Assembly: GCF_003258945.1 (NCBI RefSeq)
Contig: NZ_QLIX01000006.1
Coordinates: 1 to 64,000 of the forward strand
Direction: 5' to 3'
Source: Roseicella frigidaeris
Lineage (GTDB): Bacteria > Pseudomonadota > Alphaproteobacteria > Acetobacterales > Acetobacteraceae
DNA length: 64,000 nt
The position numbers were made by a program, and so were the translations under genes. How positions within the stretch are numbered: the first letter of the stretch is position 1; every line of letters starts with the position of its first letter. The notes under the pieces are model-generated. The model saw only the letters and a program-made list of their open reading frames with translations. It had not been told where the DNA came from and did no database searches. Below, one piece after another: positions 36,697-43,394 of this stretch.

Positions 36697-37527
36697 ATGA
36701 TCGACATGCGCGTGCGATGGCCGAACGGCGCCCGGGTGGCGGTCGCCCTCACCTTCGACTTCGATGCCGAGACGCTCTGGATGGCGCGCGACCCGGACAA
36801 CATCCGCCGCCCCGGCATCCTCAGCCAGGGCCGCTACGGCGCCAGGGTGGGCGTGCCGAAGATCCTCGAGACGCTGCGGGATGCCGGCGTCCCGGCCACC
36901 TTCTTCATCCCCGGCTGGACGGTCGAGAACCACACCGACCGCTGCGAGATGGTGCTGCGCGAGGGCCATGAGATCGGCCATCACAGCTATTCCCATGCCT
37001 GGATCGACCCGGCCTTCCCCGACCAGGAGGTCGAGGAGATGGAGCGCGGGCTCGACAGCCTGAAGCGGGTGCTCGGCGTCACGCCGAAGGGCTACCGCTC
37101 GCCCGCCGGCGAGACCAGCGACAACCTGATCCGCCTGCTCGACAAGCACGGCTTCCTCTACGATTCCTCGCTGCTCGACGACATCAACCCCTATCGCCAC
37201 GCCATGCCGGACGGCCGCCCGGGGCCGGTGGAGCTGCCCTGGCACTGGAGCCTCGACGACGCGCCCTATGCGCTGTTCTCCATCAAGGGGCCGCGGCCGA
37301 TCTTCACCAACAGCCATATCAGGGAGATCTTCCAGGCCGAGTTCCAGGAGATCCATCGCTGGGGCGGGCTGTACAACCTGGTCATGCACCCGCAGGTGAG
37401 CGGGCGGCCGAGCCGCATCGCCCTGCTGCGCGAGATGATCGCCTGGATCCGGGAGTTCCCCGGCGTCTGGTTCGCCACCTGCACCGAGATCGCCGAGGCC
37501 TGGGCGACGCATCATGAAGCCCGCTGA
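36697..37527 (+). CDS. Polysaccharide deacetylase family protein (PuuE/PgdA-like)
   Basis: 276 aa NodB-homology domain. VALTFDFDAE near residue 16 supplies the catalytic and metal Asp, and GHHSYSH near 92 supplies the two metal histidines. YRSPAGETSDNLI and the late LVMHPQVSGRPSR follow. There is no signal peptide, so it is cytoplasmic like PuuE-type enzymes that hydrolyse small amide or ureide rings, rather than a secreted cell-wall deacetylase. It overlaps the downstream binding protein by 14 bases. Confidence 0.9.
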   Translation: MIDMRVRWPNGARVAVALTFDFDAETLWMARDPDNIRRPGILSQGRYGARVGVPKILETLRDAGVPATFFIPGWTVENHTDRCEMVLREGHEIGHHSYSHAWIDPAFPDQEVEEMERGLDSLKRVLGVTPKGYRSPAGETSDNLIRLLDKHGFLYDSSLLDDINPYRHAMPDGRPGPVELPWHWSLDDAPYALFSIKGPRPIFTNSHIREIFQAEFQEIHRWGGLYNLVMHPQVSGRPSRIALLREMIAWIREFPGVWFATCTEIAEAWATHHEAR

Positions 37528-39136
37528 GCCGATGCCGCGCCGCGCGGGGCTGCGCCGGCTCGCCGCCGTCCTCGCCCTCGGCGCCCTGCTGGCGCCGGCG
37601 GTCGCCCGGGCGCAGCCGCAGGACCGGCCGCTCCGCCTGGTGCTGAATGTCGGGCTGCAGACGCTCGACCCGATCTCCAGCCCGAGCTTCGTCACCCGCA
37701 ACTTCGCCTACATGGTCTTCGACACCCTGGTCGCCATGGACGGCAAGGGCGGCTACCGGCCGCAGATGCTGGACTCCTGGGAGGCCAGCCCGGACCGCCT
37801 GCTCTGGACCTTCCGCCTGCGCCCGGGGCTCGCCTTCCATGACGGCACGGCGGTGACCGCCGCGGATGCGGTCGCCTCCCTCCGCCGCTGGGGCCAGCGC
37901 GACGCCATCGGCCGGCGGCTGATGGCGGCGACGCAGGCGATGGAGGTGGTCGATCCGGCGACCTTCACGCTCCGGCTCCAGCAGCCCTTCGGCCATGTGA
38001 TCGAGGCGCTCGGCAAGCCGAGCGTGCACGTCCCCTTCATCATGCCCGCCCGCATCGCCGATGCGACGCCGCCGACCCAGGCGGCGAAGGAGATCATGGG
38101 CAGCGGGCCCTTCCTCTTCGCCAGGGAGGAATGGGTCCCGGGCGAGCGGGCCGCCTTCCGCCGCAACCCCGCCTACCAGCCGCGCGAGGAGCCGGCGGAT
38201 GGGCTCGCCGGCGGCAAGCGGCCGCTCGCCGCGCGGGTCGAGTTCCTCACCATGACGGATGTCTCGCTGCGCGCCGCCGCCATCACGCAGGGCGAGGTCG
38301 ACTACCTGGAATACGCGCCCTTCGACTACCTGCCGCGCTTCCGACGCGACAGGAACCTGGTGATCTCGCAGGCGGGCGGCATCAGCCAGATCATGGGCGG
38401 CGTCTCGATCAACCACCACCTGCCGCCCTTCGACCGGAACCTGGCGCTGCGCCGCGCCGTGCAGGCCGCGCTCGACCGCAGCGAGATCGTCGCCGCGCAT
38501 GGGCTGCCGGCGGACATGACCTCGCCCGACTGCGTCTCCCTCTATCTCTGCGGCACACCTTATGCGAGCAAGGCCGGCGGCGAGGCCATCCGCCAGCCGA
38601 GCCTCGAACGGGCGCGCGCCCTGCTCCAGGAGGCCGGCTACCGGAACGAGCCGATCGTCCTTCTGCAACCGGCCGATTCGGCGCTGATCAACCCGATGGC
38701 GCTGGTGGTGATCGACCGGCTGAAGCGCGCCGGCTTCAACCTCGACGTCCAGACCGCCGACTGGTCCTCGATCGCCGGCCGCTGGGTGGGACGCGAGCCG
38801 GTCGAGCGCGGCGGCTGGAACCTGGTGCCGGTGGTCTATACCGGCTTCGACCTCGCCGACCCGCTGTCCAATGTCGGCATCGGCTACAACTGCTCGGGCA
38901 ACCAGCCCTGGGGCTATTGCGTCGAGGCGATGAAGCCCGTCCTCGACGCCTATGTGGCGGAGGGCGATCCGGCGAAGCGCAAGGCGCTGGCCGCCGAGCT
39001 GCAGAGGCTGGCGATCGAGAACGTCACCTTCCCGACCAGCGGCCAGTTCCGCAGCCCGGCGGTCTGGCGCGCCGAGCTGAAAGGCGTGATCGATTTCGGC
39101 TTCCCGGTGCTCTGGAACATCGAGCGGGCGAAATAG
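37514..39136 (+). CDS. ABC transporter substrate-binding protein, family 5 (peptide/nickel type)
   Basis: 540 aa. The signal peptide is RRLAAVLALGALLAPAVARA, cleaved near residue 33. The SBP_bac_5 domain starts RLVLNVGLQTLDPISSP and contains LAFHDGTAVTAADAVASLRRW, the family signature. It has the length of DppA/OppA-type binders. No permease or ATPase gene is adjacent, so the membrane parts must lie elsewhere. Overlap with the deacetylase suggests the bound solute is its substrate or product; the ligand is unknown. Confidence 0.92.
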   Translation: MKPAEPMPRRAGLRRLAAVLALGALLAPAVARAQPQDRPLRLVLNVGLQTLDPISSPSFVTRNFAYMVFDTLVAMDGKGGYRPQMLDSWEASPDRLLWTFRLRPGLAFHDGTAVTAADAVASLRRWGQRDAIGRRLMAATQAMEVVDPATFTLRLQQPFGHVIEALGKPSVHVPFIMPARIADATPPTQAAKEIMGSGPFLFAREEWVPGERAAFRRNPAYQPREEPADGLAGGKRPLAARVEFLTMTDVSLRAAAITQGEVDYLEYAPFDYLPRFRRDRNLVISQAGGISQIMGGVSINHHLPPFDRNLALRRAVQAALDRSEIVAAHGLPADMTSPDCVSLYLCGTPYASKAGGEAIRQPSLERARALLQEAGYRNEPIVLLQPADSALINPMALVVIDRLKRAGFNLDVQTADWSSIAGRWVGREPVERGGWNLVPVVYTGFDLADPLSNVGIGYNCSGNQPWGYCVEAMKPVLDAYVAEGDPAKRKALAAELQRLAIENVTFPTSGQFRSPAVWRAELKGVIDFGFPVLWNIERAK

Positions 39137-39227
39137 CGCATCCTTCCGCCGGCCTGCGGCGTGCGGCGGCGCACTTGTCCATCGCCATCGGCCCCGGCAC
39201 CGTCGCGGGCCCTGGGGAGGGGGCGGC

Positions 39228-41423
39228 ATGGGACGCAGGCTCGTCGTCTTCGCCGACGGCACGGGCAATGCCTATGCCGTCCGCGAGTCCAATGTCTGGC
39301 GCCTCTACCAGGCGCTGGACCGCAAGGATTGCGACCAGCTCGCGCGCTACATCAAGGGCGTCGGCACCAGCGGCTTCCGCCCCCTGGCGCTGCTCGACGG
39401 CGCGACCGGCTTCGGCGTGCCGGGCAACATCCGCGAGCTCTACCGCTTCCTCAGCTACAACTGGCGCCCCGGCGACGAGATCTGGGCCTTCGGCTTCAGC
39501 CGCGGCGCCTTCACCATCCGCAGCCTGATCGGCCTCATCGACAGCCAGGGGCTGATGCCGGCCGAGATCGATGGCCGGCCGGTGACGCGGGCCGAGATGA
39601 AGCGGAACGCCATGGCGGCCTGGCGCGCCTACCGGGCCAGCGGCCGGTCCTGGCAGCGCCGCTGGCCGACCATCGCGGCGACCCGCCTGCTGCGCGACGC
39701 GATCCTCGGCATCTGGCACCGCCTGCTCCGCCACCGCCCCTACCGCCAGGTGCTCGCGGCACGCCATCCCGATGCCGCCACGCCGAGGCTTCGCTTCCTC
39801 GGCCTCTTCGACACGGTCGAGGCCTATGGCGTGCCGATCGGCCTGCTGCGGACGGCGATCGACCAGGCGATCTGGCCGCTCTCCTTCCGCAACCGCCACC
39901 TCTCCCCCCGGGTCGAGGCGGCGCGCCACGCGCTCTCGCTCGATGACGAGCGGCTCACCTTCCATCCGGTGCTGTTCCAGCGTCGCGATGCTGCCGATGC
40001 CGCGCGCATCCGGGAGCTCTGGTTCGCCGGGGCGCACAGCGATGTCGGCGGCGGATACCCCGACGACAGCCTGGCCGGCGTGCCGCTCGGCTGGATGGCG
40101 GAGGAGGCATCCCGGGCGGGGCTGCGCTTCCGCGAGGAGACGCTGGCCGCGGGCCGCACCACCGCCTCGGCCCTCGGCGATGCGCATGAATCCCGGGCCG
40201 GGCTCGGCATCTTCTATCGCTACGCGCCGCGCCGGGTCCGCATCGACGGGCCCCGGGGGCCGGAGCCCGCGGACATCCACCCGGCCGTCCTTGCCAGGAT
40301 CGCCGACGGCACCGATGCCTATGCCCCGGTCGCCCTGCCGCAGGCCGCGCTGCTGCGGCGGGACGGAGCGCCCGCGGCCAGCCTGGCCGGCCTCCTGCCG
40401 CAGACCGATGCGCGCGGCAAGGCGGCCGGCGCCGGCAAGCGGGCGCTGATCTGGTGGCGCCGCGCCGCCCATGCGCTGATGGCGCCGGCGAGCCTCGGCG
40501 CCCTGTTCGCGCCCTTCCTGGTCGGTCCCCCCGGTGGCGACGGGGCCTATGCCAGGCTCGACGGCGCCGCCTCGGCGCTGCTGGCGCCGCCGATCCTGGC
40601 ACTGGGGTCCCTCCTGCCGGCGCCGCTGGAGGGCTGGCTGCAACGCCTCGCGGCGCATCCGCTGCCCTCGCTGCTGCTGCTCCTGATCGTCCTCGGCCTC
40701 ATCGGCTGGAGCGGCGCGTTGCGCGACCGCATCGCGGCGCTGGCGCGCTACGGCTGGCGCCGGGCGCCGATGGAGCAGCCGCCGCCACCGGTCTCCCGCC
40801 TGGCCATCGCCATCGCCGAGCGGCTTTGCCGGCTTGGCCAGGCCGCCTGGACGCAGCGTCTGGCCGGGGAGGTCGTGCTGCCGGCTGGGCTGCTGGGGGG
40901 GCTCCTGCTGGGAGGGCTCGTCCTGCTGCATCCGGTCGGCCTGGCGCTGCGCACCGAGCTGGGCAGCCTCTGCCCCGCCTCGGCGAGGGTCACGCCCCTC
41001 GCGGCCGGCGAGAGCCTCGCGCGGGAGGGCTTCACGGCGGGCGACCCCTGCTGGGCGAGCGGCATCGGGCTGGCGGCCGGGGCGCGGTATCACATCGAGA
41101 TCGCGCCGGGGATCCCGCGCCCCGAGGCGGAGACGGGCCGCTTTCTGCCCTGGCGGCGCTGGTGGAGCGCCGGCTGGGGGCAGCCCATCGGCCGGGTCGG
41201 GCGGGGCAGCCGCGCGGAATGGGTGCTGCAGCCGCTGCCGGATGCGGCGTCGTCCGATGCGACGCCCGTCGCGCCGGGGGTCTTCGTCGCGCGCTTCACC
41301 GCGCCGCAGGCGGGCGAGTTCCACCTCTTTCTGAACGGCATGCTGCCCTTCGGCTTCGACCTCGGGCCCGGCCGTGCCGGGAGCGGCGCCACGGCGCGGG
41401 TGACGCTGCGGCGCCTGCCCTGA
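39228..41423 (+). CDS. DUF2235 alpha/beta-hydrolase with C-terminal membrane region
   Basis: 731 aa. The N-terminal half is a DUF2235 (T6SS phospholipase-like) domain: LVVFADGTGNAY near residue 5, the nucleophile elbow FGFSRGAFTIRSL near 85 and WFAGAHSDVGGGYPD near 270 carrying the acid residue. The second half is unusual: hydrophobic segments near 425-445, 450-470, 485-500 and 555-575, then a soluble glycine-rich beta-like end (CWASGIGLAAGARYHIEI). No signal peptide and no T6SS gene (vgrG, PAAR, hcp) is nearby, so a housekeeping membrane-linked lipase or esterase is as likely as an effector. Confidence 0.85.
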   Translation: MGRRLVVFADGTGNAYAVRESNVWRLYQALDRKDCDQLARYIKGVGTSGFRPLALLDGATGFGVPGNIRELYRFLSYNWRPGDEIWAFGFSRGAFTIRSLIGLIDSQGLMPAEIDGRPVTRAEMKRNAMAAWRAYRASGRSWQRRWPTIAATRLLRDAILGIWHRLLRHRPYRQVLAARHPDAATPRLRFLGLFDTVEAYGVPIGLLRTAIDQAIWPLSFRNRHLSPRVEAARHALSLDDERLTFHPVLFQRRDAADAARIRELWFAGAHSDVGGGYPDDSLAGVPLGWMAEEASRAGLRFREETLAAGRTTASALGDAHESRAGLGIFYRYAPRRVRIDGPRGPEPADIHPAVLARIADGTDAYAPVALPQAALLRRDGAPAASLAGLLPQTDARGKAAGAGKRALIWWRRAAHALMAPASLGALFAPFLVGPPGGDGAYARLDGAASALLAPPILALGSLLPAPLEGWLQRLAAHPLPSLLLLLIVLGLIGWSGALRDRIAALARYGWRRAPMEQPPPPVSRLAIAIAERLCRLGQAAWTQRLAGEVVLPAGLLGGLLLGGLVLLHPVGLALRTELGSLCPASARVTPLAAGESLAREGFTAGDPCWASGIGLAAGARYHIEIAPGIPRPEAETGRFLPWRRWWSAGWGQPIGRVGRGSRAEWVLQPLPDAASSDATPVAPGVFVARFTAPQAGEFHLFLNGMLPFGFDLGPGRAGSGATARVTLRRLP

Positions 41424-41484
41424 CGCCGCGGCCGGTGCCCCCTGCGCGGGCCTGTCGTACGTCCAGGCCCGCCCGCGCCCTGCC

Positions 41485-42354
41485 CTACCCGGCCAGATGC
41501 GGCCGGCGCCAGAACCGGGGCAGCAGCCCGTCCACCGGCCCGAGCAGCACCGAGACCAGCCAGGCCAGCCCGGCCGCCAGCACCACCGCCGGCCCGCTCG
41601 GCACATCGGCATGGAAGGAGAGGAGCAGCCCGGCATAGGCGCTCAGCGCGGCGATGGCGACCGCGGCATAGACGATGCCGCCGACCCGTGTCGCCCAGTG
41701 CCGCGCGGCGATCGCCGGCAGCATCATCAGCCCGACCGACATCAGCGTGCCGAGCGCCTGGAAGGCGGCGATCAGGTTCAGCACCACCAGCGCCAGGAAG
41801 GCCATGTGCCACCAGGCGCCACGCGCCCCGACGGCGCGGGCGAAGCTCGGGTCGAGGCATTCCAGCACCAGCGGCCGCCAGGCCAGCGCCAGCACCGGCA
41901 GGGTGAGGGTCGCCGCCCCGGCCATCAGCAGCAGCGCCGCGTCGTCGACTCCGAGGACGCTGCCGAAGAGCAGGTTGGTCAGTTCCACCGCGCCGCCGCG
42001 CCAGGAGACCAGGGCGACGCCGAGGGCGAGCGCCACGAGGTAGAGCGCGGCGAGCGAGGCATCCTCCCGCCCCCCGGTCGCCCGCGACAGCGCCCCCGCG
42101 CCGACGGCCACCACCAGCCCCGCCAGGGCGCCGCCGAGCGCCATCGCCGGCAGGGAGAGCCCGGCGAGGAGGAAGCCGGCGGCGACGCCGGGCAGGATGC
42201 CGTGGCCCAGCACATCGGCGGTCAGGCTCATCCGCCGCAGCATCAGGAAGACGCCGAGCGGCGGCGCGGCCAGGGCGAGCGCCAGGCAGCCGACCAGGGC
42301 CCGGCGCAGGAAGCCGAATTCCTGGAACGGGCCGAAGAGCAGGTCGTGGATCAG
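41485..42354 (-). CDS. Zinc/manganese ABC transporter permease (ZnuB-like), likely CTG start
   Basis: 289 aa ABC-3 family permease with about eight membrane segments. GFLRRALVGCLAL near residue 13, LMLRRMSLTADVLGHGILPGVAAGFLL near 37 and the late LGTLMSVGLMMLPAIAARHW are canonical. The reading frame lacks an ATG. CTG at 42354 overlaps the ATPase stop as CTGA, mirroring the ATGA couplings elsewhere here, and gives the family N-terminus (L)IHDLLFGPFQEFGF. GTG at 42375 is the alternative. Third gene of the zinc operon. Confidence 0.88.
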   Translation of the reverse strand: MIHDLLFGPFQEFGFLRRALVGCLALALAAPPLGVFLMLRRMSLTADVLGHGILPGVAAGFLLAGLSLPAMALGGALAGLVVAVGAGALSRATGGREDASLAALYLVALALGVALVSWRGGAVELTNLLFGSVLGVDDAALLLMAGAATLTLPVLALAWRPLVLECLDPSFARAVGARGAWWHMAFLALVVLNLIAAFQALGTLMSVGLMMLPAIAARHWATRVGGIVYAAVAIAALSAYAGLLLSFHADVPSGPAVVLAAGLAWLVSVLLGPVDGLLPRFWRRPHLAG

Positions 42355-43094
42355 GCGGCGTCCCGCCGCTGGCACAGCTCGGGCCCGGCCATCCAGGCCT
42401 CGGCCATCCGGCGGGCCTGCAGCCGGTTGGCGGCGCTGAGCGCCGCTTCGGTCGGGCCCCAGCCGAGGCAGTCGCGGGCCAGCAGCAGCGCCTCGGGGAA
42501 TTCGCGCTGGACCAGCTCGAGATCGTGCAGCACCGCGATGACGGTGCGGCCCTCGCCGTGCCAGCGATGCACCATGGCGAGCAGGTCGGCCGCGGTGCGG
42601 GCATCGAGCGCGTTGAAGGGCTCGTCCAGCAGGATCACCGGCGCGTCCTGCAGCAGCAGCCGGGCGAAGAGCAGGCGCTGGAACTGGCCGGTCGAGAGGC
42701 TGCCGACCGGCCGCGCCTCGAAGCCGCCGAGCCCGACCGCCGCCAGCGCCGCCCGCGCCCGCTCCCGCCCGGCGCGGGTGACCGCCCGGAAGGCGCCGCT
42801 CTCGCCCCAGAGGCCGAAGAGCACGAGGTCGAGGCAGGCGATCGGGAAGGCGCGATCCAGCGCCACGGCCTGCGGCAGCAGCGCCACCTGGCCCGCGGCG
42901 CCCTCGACCCGGCCCGATTCCGGCTGCTGCAGCCCGGCCAGGGTGCGCAGCAGGGTGGACTTGCCGGCGCCGTTCGGCCCGACCACGGCCGTGAGGCTGC
43001 CGGGGGCGAAGCGGCCGGAGAGATGGTGCACCGCCGGCCGCCGGCCATAGGAAACGGTGAGGTCGGTCAGGCGGATCTCGGCCGGCCGCATCAT
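42351..43094 (-). CDS. Zinc/manganese ABC transporter ATP-binding protein (ZnuC-like)
   Basis: 247 aa ABC ATPase. Walker A VGPNGAGKST near residue 39, Q-loop ALLPQAVALDRAFP near 73, signature LSTGQFQRLLFARLL near 133 (STGQ in place of SGGQ), Walker B VILLDEPFNALD near 155 and the switch histidine in VLHDLELV. The pattern fits the MntB/ZnuC subclass. It is coupled by 4-base overlaps both to the small ORF before it and to the permease after it. No periplasmic binding protein gene (znuA) is present in the operon. Confidence 0.92.
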   Translation of the reverse strand: MMRPAEIRLTDLTVSYGRRPAVHHLSGRFAPGSLTAVVGPNGAGKSTLLRTLAGLQQPESGRVEGAAGQVALLPQAVALDRAFPIACLDLVLFGLWGESGAFRAVTRAGRERARAALAAVGLGGFEARPVGSLSTGQFQRLLFARLLLQDAPVILLDEPFNALDARTAADLLAMVHRWHGEGRTVIAVLHDLELVQREFPEALLLARDCLGWGPTEAALSAANRLQARRMAEAWMAGPELCQRRDAA

Positions 43095-43210
43095 GGCTGA
43101 AGCGCCCAGGCCACGCCGACCCAGAGGACCGCCACCGCCGCCGCCGCCAGCAGGAGGCGGGAACCGGCGCCCGAGGACAGGGCAAGCGGGTCGGGGATGC
43201 TCAGGGCCAT
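43091..43210 (-). CDS. 39-aa predicted membrane peptide heading the zinc ABC operon
   Basis: Encodes MALSIPDPLALSSGAG followed by a single hydrophobic helix (LLLAAAAVAVLWVGVAWAL) and ends QP. Its TGA stop overlaps the ATG of the ATP-binding protein (ATGA), the same coupling seen across this operon, which argues that it is translated. No Shine-Dalgarno precedes it. The putative -10 lies about 9 bases before the ATG, so a leaderless message is plausible. No family recognised. Confidence 0.55.
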   Translation of the reverse strand: MALSIPDPLALSSGAGSRLLLAAAAVAVLWVGVAWALQP

Positions 43211-43229
43211 GACGTTATCACATAACATC
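43211..43229. promoter_or_regulatory. Zur-like operator of the zinc ABC operon
   Basis: GACGTTATCACATAACATC is a near-perfect 19-bp palindrome of half-sites ACGTTAT and ATAACAT around CAC, with one mismatch. GTTAT-N3-ATAAC inverted repeats are the form of alphaproteobacterial Zur boxes. It covers the putative -10 and abuts the first start codon, so bound repressor would block initiation. A zur gene lies about 8 kb away at 51455-51961. Confidence 0.75.
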
Positions 43230-43246
43230 CTCGGCCGGCGTGGCAA
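43219..43246 (-). promoter_or_regulatory. Putative promoter of the zinc ABC operon
   Basis: On the minus strand TTGCCA (-35, 43246-43241) and TATGTG (-10, 43224-43219) are 16 bases apart. The predicted start site falls at or within two bases of the ATG at 43210. The -10 is weak and embedded in the Zur-like palindrome. Confidence 0.45.
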
Positions 43247-43394
43247 GCCGGCATCGCCCCATCGGAGGCTGTCGTCGGAGGGATGACAACCGGCATGCGA
43301 TCCGTTAGCGATACCTCTCGGCGCCGTGAAGCAAATTTAGCCTTTTTGTGAGAATGGTGGCCGAGGCAATCAACCTGGAACCGTCGTCTGGGAC

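Noticed and set aside
39228-41423. Type VI secretion effector locus
   Set aside because: DUF2235 alone does not show this; no vgrG, PAAR, hcp or immunity-like gene lies next to it, and the Rap1a/Tai protein is 9.5 kb away on the other strand.
39024-41636. An 870-codon minus-strand open frame opposite the DUF2235 gene
   Set aside because: Shadow frame; the plus strand has the GFSRG elbow and DUF2235 motifs.
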